64,000 bases of DNA from Nemopilema nomurai (Eukaryota; Cnidaria; Scyphozoa; Rhizostomeae; Rhizostomatidae). The notes under the pieces were generated by a model. The model had not been told where the DNA came from, ran no database searches, and saw only the letters and a program-made list of their open reading frames with translations. The position numbers were made by a program, and so were the translations under genes. The DNA is taken from the NCBI GenBank assembly GCA_003864495.1, contig ML133365.1, positions 3,851,856 through 3,915,855 on the forward strand, in the 5' to 3' direction. This document shows, piece after piece, positions 10,515-21,700 of this stretch; the stretch's first letter is position 1; every line of letters begins with the position of its first letter.

Positions 10515-11577
10515 GAATCGAAGGATCTTTCCTCATATCTTCTGAAGTGTTCTGCAACTCAGAAAATTCAGCAAAGACAATATCCGCAGCTTTCACTCTC
10601 GTTGTGCACCTTGTTACTTACAGATATTGTAGTCAAAGGACTTGTAATCTTCAATTTCTTGTTCATAACTAAAATCATTTTGGATTTTTTCGAACAGTGA
10701 AATGCCTTTTGGGTATGCACTAATAATTGCAAGTAGCGATTGACATGAATCAAAAGAAGACGACAACAAGTTGCTGTTCTTGGTTGCATCTTAAACAATG
10801 AGCTCATTAAAGTGAGCAAAGCAATGGACGTAAATGGCATTTGGAGCTACTTTTGCCTCTGTGACAGAAATTTAATTGCCGCTGCCCCATCGAACCCCAT
10901 TGCAGCCATCTTTATGCCATCCAAGGAAGTTCTAATCAGAATATCTTTTATGTATCCAAGTAGCACATCAGAAGGGAGGCCATCTGAGCATTTGAATATA
11001 CCTACACAATTTTCAGATACTTCATATTCTTCACTGCACCGTCTTATGGAGAAGGAAAGTTGCTCTTTTTTGGTAACATCTGATGATTCATCTGCGAGAA
11101 TAGCAAAAAGCTTTTTTATTGGATCGCATTTCATAGTTCTCTACGGGCACATGAAACCAGCATTTCTTTCTGCTCACCTAAAATATCATGTGCACTCACA
11201 TAGTGTTTTTCGTTCAGGAGAATCTTGAGGCCTTCGTTCTGGATAGCTTTATCAAGATTGAACTGATATGTATTTGATTCGGCGTCCGTTTTTCCTCGAA
11301 CTGCAACCCCTCGACGTAAAAGAGTATTCATTGTTTGAAGATGTGAGGTCAGTCCTTGACGAAGATGCTGTTTATCAAGCTGCATAGAGTTGAAAGTTTG
11401 TGCAACAGAGTGTTCTCCCCTTTCCTCTTTTAGTGAAGAAAACGTATTAAAAGTTGTAATTTTTATAAAAAAGGCACATTTGCCCCCTGCTTCTCCTGGC
11501 AAATGGCAAGAGGGGCGCTGCCCCCTGATGCCCCCTCTCCGGCGTTCTTGCTTACCACCAACTGTCTCCATTATCAC
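10515..11577 (-). pseudogene. hAT-family (DUF4371-type) transposase remnant, N-terminal part
   Basis: On the minus strand, reading from about 11577 down, three frames supply successive parts of one transposase-like protein. The first (11131-11577) contains GVAVRGKTDAESNTYQFNLD and NEGLKILLNE. The second (10847-11134) contains FAILADESSD and MAAMGFDGAAAIK. The third (about 10515-10610) contains RVKAADIVFAEFSELQ. Phrases of this kind are typical of DUF4371 hAT-like transposases. At least two frame breaks make it a pseudogene. The protein continues beyond the inserted BEL element at 3876-4297. The limit at 11577 is approximate. Confidence 0.65.
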
Positions 11578-13432
11578 AAAAATTTTCTAATGGCCCTTCT
11601 ATAACACGGTATTCGAGGCAGGGAGTCTGGCTGAAACTAAAGGCTTTCTTCCTCATGAAGAAGACAATAAGCAGATAAACTAAAAATGCAATTCATCTCA
11701 TGGCGCAAGCCTGAAGCTTAAATGTGAATATTCTAGAATTTTCAGCTGTTTTTTTTCTTTCCACTCAGCTTAGCAAAAGACGTTGAAAAAGCAAGTAGAT
11801 GCACAACAGGATGAAACAGTTGACCAGCAGGACAAAAATTCATGATTAATGTTCAGATCAATTCAAGGAACACTTCTATAGACAGATCTATGTCAAAAAT
11901 AACAATAATTTTAGCTTGAAGTACAGGCTTTCTTTTCATTTTTGCTTATCCTGAAATTTTTCAGAAATATCTCCTAATTCATATCGGTAGTGCAGGATGC
12001 TTTTCTAAAGTTGAATTAAGAGTTTCTAAAAGTTGTGAGACATAAAAATGTAGCTGAAATGATTTAGAAATAATGTGTTAAAAAGAAATGGGCGTGTAAG
12101 ACCTTTCTATCCTGAAAATAAAGGAATTCTAGCAAATTTAGAAAATGTACTTGCTAAAGAAATGTTAGAGGCTTTCTCGTCACAGGGAGGGGCACAGGGA
12201 AAAACGAAACCTTCCTATGTTTATGAGATAGGTAAAACCTCGATGAAGACGCATTTCTCCACAACCAAGAGGAGTAGAATCAAGCATACTAGATCAGAAT
12301 ACTCCATTAGATTAGGGGAATGCCCTGTGATGACTTTTAGAGAGAAATAAGTTTGGTCAGGAATAAGCAATTTTGGACTGACGAAAAATAATCCTTGGTT
12401 TTCACGCACAAAGCGTATACTAGAAAAGACATTTATCCTCAACAAAAAGGTGTAGAATTCAGCAATTCAGCTATCTGAAGAATCTTCCTCCCTTTGTATC
12501 AGACTGTAAACGATTCCAAAAGAGATGCAATCGATATCATTGGGATTTGATGGTAAAAAGAATGCTGATAAATATCACACTTTTTAGTTTATAGATGAAG
12601 ACCCTAACTTCAGCTAAAATGATTATATTCGAGCAAAGAAGAGACAGCACAAAAATAAGAAGAAAGCCTTCGGATGGCAATAAAATTTTGAAGTTAAAAG
12701 GGGAACGTAAATCTGCATAGCACCTCCTGTTAACAAAAGTGAATTTGGAACTTCAGAAATTACTCATGTTTGAAAGTCCTAGTCAGATATTAGTCTAAGA
12801 GTTTGATGGCAATTGAAATATCTGTTTCGCTGGAATCACGGGAAAGACAAAACTACGAAGCTGAGTGTCAGTGCTGTAAGTGGAAAGTGCAAGACAGGTA
12901 CTTTCAAGACGAGCAAGTGTATAATGATGCAAGTCAAACATTCAAGAAATAAAGGTAGAGAGCAGCGTACTTGAATTCATACTCGTAAATCACGAAAAAA
13001 TATAATGTGGTCTATGGTAGATAGACCTTTGCAACTACCAACGGTGTAATCACATGGGCTCAAAAGATTTAAAAAGACACTGACCTGAGAGACAAAGGAA
13101 CAATAATAGCCAATGAATTGGAGTACAATGTCGATATTGGTCTAGAAAAGTGCTAAAAGACAGTCTCGAGCATCTTGAAAGACAGAGAAGCAAGCAGCCG
13201 GCATATCCGTATAAGTAATATTCCGTTTCAGTCTTCTGGCTGGCTGCATATCATTTGACCTCATGGCGCGGAAGATTTCTAGGCAGGTGCCAGCTGGGAG
13301 AACATATTTATAAAGCAGGAACCTGCGTTCCTATAGACAGAAATACTTTGCAGAGGAAGCACGACGCAGCACCGGCGTTGGCAGGGTCGCAGGGAGATTG
13401 GATATTCTCGAGTGGAGAAAGAGTCATTTACC
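11578..13432. other. No gene recognised; 5' flank of the receptor gene
   Basis: This stretch is AT-rich with only short open frames, most lacking an ATG. It presumably contains the promoter and 5' UTR of the downstream receptor, but I cannot point to a specific element. Confidence 0.5.
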
Positions 13433-14566
13433 ATGAACAACAACACTTCCAATGCATTGGCAGCAATTTGCCAGACATTGCAGCTATCCATAGAAGATAA
13501 GGCAAGAGAGCCAATCGTGTCTAGCTTATTGCAAATGTCGTTTGTAGGGATTACATCGATTTTTGCATCAGCAATTAACTCTTTGCTGTTGTACGTCCTC
13601 GCCAAGAAAGAAGTGCTGAAGAATTCAACAAGCTTGATACTGACCAGCATGGTAGTGAGTGACTTTTTGGTTGGTGCCTTGCTTCAACCTCTTGTGGTCA
13701 CCCATCGCGCACGCGATCTCCTAAACAAGGAATCCTGCATATTGAAGAATATCTCATCGCACGTGGGTATGCTGTGCATTGGAGCTTCCTTCTTCAACAT
13801 ATGTATGTTTGCTGTTGATCGATGCTATGCCACCATGAAGCCATTTCGCTACATTGAATGCAACCTAGATCTTAGGTACAAAGTCACCATTCTTGCAACC
13901 TGGATCACTCTGTCGCTGCTCTGTACTCTATCCTTTGTCGAAATGATTAGAAAATCCCTTCTTCATGGCATCATGGCAATAATCCATGTCCTTTCCATTT
14001 TTCTTACCATTGTTTCCTACGTCGTCATCTACCGAGCTGTTTTGGTGCAGCGTAGCAAAGACAGATGTGTTATTGGCAGCATCAACCAACTTGATCAAAC
14101 TACCCAGACTTCAGGAACCAATGGCAGAAAGTTATTTTCCCTTCGAAGAGTACACCCAGTTTTGACCAGCATTGCGTTGGCATCAGCAAAGAAAGATTCA
14201 CCCGATCAAGTTGGAGAGGTGCCTGCACAAAATGGTGACACCATCGGAAGGCCAAATGAAGCGAGCCAAAGGAGAAGGGAAATTGTGATTGCCAAACAGC
14301 TGAAAAGGTCCTGCGCAGTGGTTGTCATATGCGGTGCTTACATCTTCTGCTATTTACCCTTGAACATTTTTAATCTGATAACCAAAGTCATTAATGTCGA
14401 AGAAAGAACGCAAGTCGTAACTTTTAGCTGGCTAAACTTCCTCATCTTCCTCAACAGCTCATTGAATCCAGTAATATACTGCATTAGGCTGGCACCAGTT
14501 CGCAAGGAAGTTCAGAAGATTCTTAGCCGCATGGTCACATGCCAAACGCTGCATCAAGAACAGTGA
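13433..14566 (+). CDS. Class A (rhodopsin-like) G protein-coupled receptor, orphan, 377 aa, intronless
   Basis: The start is the ATG at 13433, in a good context (ACCATGA); the open frame upstream has only a GTG. The N-terminus is short, with NNTS glycosylation potential. Seven hydrophobic segments lie near residues 36-58, 67-90, 103-128, 151-168, 178-203, 291-317 and 329-352. Hallmarks are D77 in SDFLVG (TM2), C102 before TM3, DRC at 129-131 in place of DRY, W157 in TM4, CYLP at 306-309 in place of CWxP, and NPVIY at 345-349. The loop between TM4 and TM5 is very short and has no cysteine, and TM5 lacks the usual proline. Those two traits recall the melanocortin/EDG/cannabinoid branch, but the ligand is unknown. 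Intron 3 of the receptor (the third intracellular loop, about 204-290) is long and basic. Single-exon receptors of this kind are common in cnidarians. Confidence 0.9.
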   Translation: MNNNTSNALAAICQTLQLSIEDKAREPIVSSLLQMSFVGITSIFASAINSLLLYVLAKKEVLKNSTSLILTSMVVSDFLVGALLQPLVVTHRARDLLNKESCILKNISSHVGMLCIGASFFNICMFAVDRCYATMKPFRYIECNLDLRYKVTILATWITLSLLCTLSFVEMIRKSLLHGIMAIIHVLSIFLTIVSYVVIYRAVLVQRSKDRCVIGSINQLDQTTQTSGTNGRKLFSLRRVHPVLTSIALASAKKDSPDQVGEVPAQNGDTIGRPNEASQRRREIVIAKQLKRSCAVVVICGAYIFCYLPLNIFNLITKVINVEERTQVVTFSWLNFLIFLNSSLNPVIYCIRLAPVRKEVQKILSRMVTCQTLHQEQ

Positions 14567-14843
14567 GAAGAAGGCATTAGTTTCCAACTTCTTAGCAACC
14601 AGTAGATTTCAGTGAGAGTTTTTATCCCCGACAACAATCTTTCGGCTTTTAATTCAAAGAAAGATACGCAAAATCAAGCTCGTTTATTAGTAGTAGCTCT
14701 TAAAAGACTAAAAAATTCGCTTTGTTGTAGTTAAACTATTTAATTTTACTTTTTAAAGAAACTGTGGTACTAAGACGTGAAGTGCTCTATGCTTATGAAT
14801 GCAAAGTGTGACTGCTTCGAAATTTTGTTGTTTAGGGACATTA

Positions 14844-14849
14844 AATAAA
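14844..14849 (+). terminator. Possible polyadenylation signal of the receptor gene
   Basis: AATAAA lies about 280 bases after the receptor stop codon. It is the first canonical hexamer I noticed there, and its use is unproven. Confidence 0.4.
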
Positions 14850-17800
14850 TATGTCAATAATGTATTCTATATCCATTATATTGTGTTTCGGTGTTGCTTC
14901 GTGTCGTGCAAGGATCTCTAGTTAAAAATATATGTGGCTGTTTCTCTGACTATGCACTGTTTAATTTATAAGACTTTTCCTCAAGGGCTGTTGCCTCTGT
15001 GAAAAAATAAATTATTTTTCGAAAAGGCTGATTGATTTGAAAGTACGAAACGAGCATCTCTTCTAAACAGGTTGTGCTCTTGTTCTAAAATGAAAACACA
15101 CTAACGATGCCTCGAGAAAGCTATTGACCTGCAATTCAACTGTGGCTCGTCAAATCATTCACAAGCTACGTCAAAAAGTGAATGACATTCTTCAAGATAG
15201 TGAATAGATGTCTAGTAGCATTTTAGGACCATTGAATATTTCTAAATACTTTTAATGAAATTATGAATGGGATATATATTCTAGATGCACAGACTTTAGT
15301 ATACCACTACAGATGCAAATTAATATCAGTTTAATGGTATAGCATGACAGTTGCCGAATCAAACTATGTAATGATGGGCTTCAACCCAGCAGAAATGTCA
15401 AATTCATCATCTCAAAATATCAAATGACAATCTGTCATCCAATTTTTTCACATGACTCATTGATTGTGCAGTTTTTTGCATTCACAATTGTTTGATATTC
15501 AATTTTTCTAACACCGTATTGAGGGGTGTTTACAGCCAAAATTGTACAATGATTTAATAAGCTGCTACTTATAACTGCAGGGTACAGTAATTTTCAAATA
15601 TGAAAAAATTGCTGTGCATTTTCCAAGAAGCTGTTCTTGCCCTTATTCATCGCAGCCATAGGGCCTTGTGACAATATTGTTATTATGATTTTTTAAATGA
15701 CAAAAAAAGTTTGAAAAGTCCTGTCTTACACCTCGTAATTTTGCTCCTTAGAGGAGCGTCACTAAAGAGCGGGGGGTGTACGGGAGGGGACCTGTGGGAA
15801 CATTATAAGTTACAGAGCATGCAATTCAAATCTAGTTTAAGATTTAAGAGGTAGAAGACCAAAGACTTTGAAAAAATGCTTAAAGATAGGCCCAGGAACA
15901 TATCATACAAAAGTTCAGACTAGTTTCTTGCTAAATCTAGAAGAATAAATACGTAATAAAGCATTTTTAAATCCTCTAAGCGATAAAAACAAAAGATCAT
16001 ATAATTATAAAGTATGTAGCACATTGATTGGGCGATATTTTTCACTATTTGGGTTTTTTCTCAAATAATGTTCACCGAGGCAATAATGAAAATTCATCAT
16101 ATCTGAGTCTAACTTTAAAGCACTTTTATCATTTCATTTTAAACTAAATCACTTATATCTTGCTATTCATTATATTAGCAACGAAGAATAAGGAAAATTC
16201 GTTGCAGCTAGATAGCCTTAATTTTTCTAAGTTATACGTATCGGTTCATATAACAATCAGTACCTTTTGCATACGCCTTTATTCTAGAATATCATTAACC
16301 TATCAATTCTATTCTGGTATACCAGATCTTTCAAAGTACGAGGATGCTATCACTCTTTCCTGGGAACTTTCCTGGGCATTCAGCTTTTCGTATTACCTGG
16401 TATTGAATGCAAAAAATTTTATCAAAATTGAGTATTACCTGTATATTGGACTAAATTACATTGTCATGCCAAAAAACCCTGAAATATAATTCTTCTCTAT
16501 ACTTCCAGCTGACAGTAGCAGGTTGACAGCTTGTTAAGATTGGCAACAGAAAGTTTTCATTTTGAATTTTATGCCAAACAGACACCAAACAGAAGTTTCT
16601 TCCATCCGCGGATTGATACAAGTCTCACACTGGACATTGGTTGGGTCGTTTCTGTTGCAACAGAGGTTTTTGCTTTGAAATTTTGAGGCATTGTTTATAA
16701 TTTTCTGTTTAGGATATTCTAATAAATTATGGCATAGGTGAATATGTGATTGAATTCCCTTCAACGTTTTAGAAATTTCCTACCATAGTTAATTGGTTGA
16801 TCAAAGTTTGATTGCCCGTGTTTGAGCCAGATGATATTTCTTGAACATTTCCAATCGCTTGTTGTTTGGTACTGTGCATATTATTAAAACAGGCTAGCCG
16901 GCAGTACTTAGCCCTTCCGACAAAGAGAGGCTTATTCCTGATCTAAAACAACCAAGCTCTTCTATTTTGCAAAGCTCAATGCGACAACCTTCTACTGAGT
17001 ACTTTTTTGCTTGTGCTTTGGAAGAAAGTTTAAGGTTCTTAACCTTTCTTTCAGTATTCTAACGCATCTTTCCTCTCCATCATTAGGAGACAAATGCTCA
17101 GTTTATTAATAACTGATAACCTCATTTTTGAGGGACTAATTTCACAACCGTCTTACTAATTCAAATGCTAGATAACTGTGAAGAACCCCTAAATGACTGC
17201 AAAGTTGTTTTTCCCATAAAGACTCTGCTACAGATACTGGCATCAACAAATTTTGAGTAAACAAAAGCTCCTCAATAGTCTATGATACTTATGATCTCAA
17301 CAAGTGTTGCGTTCACAATGGATTCATGCAATTCGACTTTATGCTTGAATACAGTAGGAAGCTTTTATAAAGTGAGTAACCTGGTCAAAAAGGGAACACA
17401 TGACTACTCAGATCTTTAGATTTGAGTATTCTGGGTCTCGCAAGGGCACTACTGGGCTTTAGAGGGGGCTCCTTTCTCTATGGCCCTCCCGGCTCTGACA
17501 CTACAAATACATCAAACATGGTTACCTACAACATTATTGGAGAACGAACTTAAAAAGGCATCCCCGTCTCAATTAGAGAGAAGGCGTTTAAATGTCAACT
17601 CAAGGTGCCATTTCTTGATATATGTTTTGGTCATAGGCCTCTGCTCTGGTACCGTCGAACAGACTTCAGACCATTGTCAAATATCAAAATGGTCAGTACC
17701 GCAGATTGTGTTCTTCTTTTAAAGGGCCAATCCAGCCCAAAATAATCTGAGATTTTTTGATAAATTGGCAGCTAGTCGAGAGTTAGAAGCCATCGTGAAA

Positions 17801-18512
17801 TTTTTTCTAGAAAATCTTTACCCGTTTTCGAGAAATAGACGCTCAAAGTTGAGAATAACCGTAAAAGTACGACCAAATTTGTTTCGGAAAAAGTACGTAT
17901 GAAGGGACCATTGTTTCTACATTTGGCGCTATTCGCACTGAAATTCGCACGGCTCGTTGGGGGCTCGGTAATGGCGATTAGACATCGGTTTTTCGAAGGT
18001 CGATCGAAAGTGCACATGCTTCATAATGACTATCGTTTGAGAGTTGAAAGCCATTAGTCGACAGGCGCATTAGCCCTACTGTCAAATGTATACGGGCTGA
18101 TTTCATAAGGGAGCAGATGTGGCTAAGTTTCTATGCCACGGGAAGTATCGTTGTTTGAATTCCGAACTCAAGGAACAACTCATGCAGCTTGGCCTGACTT
18201 CAGCGGCGGACTGGCTCAGAATTTTTAACCGGCCGTGAAGAACTGAGATGGGCCCAGGTGGGTGTGGTCGAAAATTGGGGCGTGGTCAAGTAAACACTAC
18301 ATCAAAATCGGTCAATTTCTAAGCAACATAGCATATGTGGCTGGAATAGCAAAGTTGAGCTGTTGATTACAAATGGGAGCAGAGTATAATTGAAATTTAA
18401 CATTAAATAATGAAATTCAGTCTGATTTGGATTTTTAGTAATTTTGCGCAAGATACCTTCTTGTAGAAAACAAAGATTAAATAAGAAGAAAACTAACCTC
18501 AGATTCTTATAG
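14850..18512. other. Intergenic, no gene recognised
   Basis: AT-rich sequence with only short frames. A block at about 17720-18060 looks like dispersed-repeat sequence, but I cannot assign it to a family and see no clean boundaries. Confidence 0.45.
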
Positions 18513-18752
18513 GACAGTAAGTTAAAAATAAAAGAATATCTGAGGTGTGAGGAAGCCTCATCCCTACTAAAATTTGAACTAAAGTTTGCAGACCTAATAG
18601 CAAACTACAGAAGAAAGTACACTGATTCTTTCTGCAGAAGGTGTGGTTCCCATGAGGAATTCATTGAACGCTTATTGGATTGTCCAAATTTCTATCAAAA
18701 ACCGAAAATAGAAAAGGCTTGTAATAGCGAAGAATCAAGCCAAAGTTCATGA
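18513..18752 (+). pseudogene. Non-LTR retrotransposon remnant (C-terminal zinc-knuckle segment)
   Basis: An 80-codon open stretch ends in TGA at 18750-18752. It encodes DSKLKIKEYLRCEEASS and then FCRRCGSHEEFIERLLDCPN. A CxxC followed by a distal C inside such a sequence is typical of the C-terminal end of reverse-transcriptase proteins of LINE-type elements. The histidine usually found before the last cysteine is arginine here. There is no start codon and no other RT domain nearby, so this is only a fragment. Confidence 0.5.
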
Positions 18753-21700
18753 AAAGCCAACAAAACGTGAACTCAAAATAATGGTTTGTTGATACCCAAT
18801 TGCGGGGTAACTTATTCGAGATGGAGATTAAGCTTTCTTATTATCACTATCAGATATTCTATGGTAACAGTTGGGGCCAGCTTAAAGATATTTTCATCAA
18901 ATTCATTCTCTATACAGCTGTACAAAAATTTCATGTCTGAATGCTAAGAAATCATAGCTAAATCGTAACAAGAAGGTTCCCTTGAACTTTTGGTAATCAT
19001 CCGTTAAAGATAGTTTTCTGTCTGTATTTCAGACTCAATACATGCTTACATACGATTTTTTCACAAACTTTTAGGTTTATCAATTTGAAAACCAATTGAA
19101 TCAAATGCTACCAGAGGCTGCATTTTTTCCCTTGCATTCCAAAATACCAGTTATCAGTCCTGGCCCCTTTTTTGCAATAACTTTGACTTCTTTTCTGAAA
19201 ACAACTTGCGACTCAAAGTTTATTGGTCCATTAAGTGCAATTTGGCTAATTCTTGTCATTTTCTTGACATTTTTTTATGTCAATTTTACGTTCCACGAGG
19301 CAATACCTTACCCGTTCGTGTTAAAATTAGATTTCGCATTGCATTATCTTGATTCCATGGTTTGAGTTAAAGAAATAATTAACGACGAAGTTTACGACCA
19401 AGGGCCGATGGGCCGGTGGGCCAGTCCGCCACTGCCTGACTTTGCCAGAGTTGACTGCCTCGGCTCCTTGAATGGAAACTCTCCTGGCTGCAGCAAAAAT
19501 TCAAAGAAAGATTGATTTTCGAATCACGCCATGTGTGGACGAATGGTTTATCATCCAGATTCATACCAGAGCGGCTCGATAATGGCGTTCAAAAACAATT
19601 CAAGTCAACGAACAATTTACAAACGCTTATAACTACAAAACCTTCAGAGATAGCAGATCCGTGTTCAGAAGGCCAGATTACATCGTAATCAAAAATAAAA
19701 TTTTTGGGCTGGAGTGGCCCTTTGATGGGCATGCGTCTAATTTCAAGAATACGTTCTTCCATGTCGGATAACACCGAGGAGGTTGGATGTTGGTGCCAGA
19801 CTAAGTTATCCCACGAATTTCACCATAAACGAGACACCCACGCAATGCTTCAGAGACAGTCTTCCTACCGCCACTTAGCGCAAACACATGGCTCCTCCCT
19901 AACTCACAGTAACAGTGGAAACTGGAGTTTTCACCAGAGAAAATTGCAGGTTAATCACAAAAAATATGCGGAAGGGCTGACAATGACGAAGTCTTCACAC
20001 ATAAATTTGGCAAATGATGTCTGACTATATGCCGCTGGAACTAAAAAAACCCTATGTCGTCCTAGTTCATTGGTGATTAGACGATAGTACGCAACAAACA
20101 ATTGAGGTAAAGCTTTGAAAAGATTTTATTATAATTTGGATTGCAAGTAGAGGACTCCTACATGGTACTCTCACAGCAAACAAACGCTTTCGACTTTTAT
20201 TCCATTTCCATTGTCATCATTTACGTGAAAGTCTTCTATGAGACTTTAAGCATATCTTACCTTTGCAAAAATGACTGAAAGTACAAGGATCAAAATTAAT
20301 GTATTTTCATATTAAGAAAAATCGAGGAAAACAACATATTCTCCCTTGAACGTAATGGTCTCTTCTCGACCAGGTACATGTACCTATCTTTCCAAGGCCT
20401 TTCTCCAATATCTTCTACCTACATTTAATTCCAGGAATTGTCTTACCAAAGGTCCTATCAAAAATCAATTTTTGAGTAAAATTTCGAAGTAGCATGTTTA
20501 AAGCACTTTTTCGTCTGCAAGTCGTCAGATTATGCCAATGTCAAGAATGACCAAATACTGGAAAAATGAATAACCGGCGGTGGATCGAAAACCATCGGCA
20601 GCTAGCACCCAATGTCTTTAGAAGATTCAAATCTTTGTTCTCTAGAAGAGCGCAAGAGCAAAATATAATTCGCCTTTTAATATAGAATGGTAATTTGCAT
20701 AGACATATAGTGACTAAACCCTAATAAGGCAAACAAAGCAGCTTCGAAAGTAAATCTTTCTAGTCACTGGACCAACAGTTGTCAAAGTGACGGACTGAAA
20801 ACAACTTCTCACAACAAGAGAAATGAGGAAATGATGCCTGTAAGAGAAAACTGTAAATATTCCAAATTAAGATGGACGCATTTGAACAGTTTGAATGAGG
20901 AGTCCCACCCCCCTTTGCAGTCGTCCGCAAAACAACATACGAAGCATCTGCTGCGATGGAAGATATATCACAGCTTAGGCAATGGCGTTCCTATGAGGGG
21001 GCTAAACTTTGTCGGCCCCTTGATTTGCCCGTACACAACTATCTCAGGATTTTCTGTGATGCTAAAATTGCCGCTGACCATGAGTGACGTGTGATGAGTG
21101 TCAAGCTTGGGTTGTAAAAGCTACAGAAAGGTGGTTTGTTGTAGTTTTGACAAAGTTTGGCAAAGGTGCTTCGAAGCATTGGAAGATTGACAACGGATGA
21201 TGCATCCGGTGAAAATTAAGTGAAGGCATTGAAAATTATGTTCCTCTAATTACATTGCCAATGAAAAGGCAGGTAGAAGTACTAGATTATGAGTTAAAAA
21301 CACTAGCAAAACAAAGAAAAATAAACAGCTAATGAATCACAGAGAACTTTAAACATCAGCTTAACAACAAGAAAGAATAGGTCGATTTTAAAGTTGACCA
21401 TCACTGCACCCTTGAGTATGTTTTCACAGAACTGAAAGTCACTCGCACAGAATTGCAAACAACATAGGGGGCAGAGCCCAGAAAAAGCTATAACCTTCCT
21501 CCTGCTGCGATTTTCTTAATTCAAACTATCCTCACCACCAACTCAAAACAAAGATTAGTTATTGTAACTTTCATTATCTATAATGAAAACTACTTATGAG
21601 CCTTTCTCAAATATGACATTAACAGACAAAAAAGACCCACCCCCCTGGCGTGGAGCCATCGATTTTTCTGCAGTCTGATAGGTGGCACAAAAATATCTCT

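Noticed and set aside
12075..12350. Plus-strand 91-codon frame
   Set aside because: It starts at GTG, has no recognisable domain, and lies in AT-rich intergenic sequence.
13412..13432. Upstream extension of the receptor frame by seven codons
   Set aside because: It would need a GTG start. The ATG at 13433 has a good initiation context and gives a normal N-terminus.
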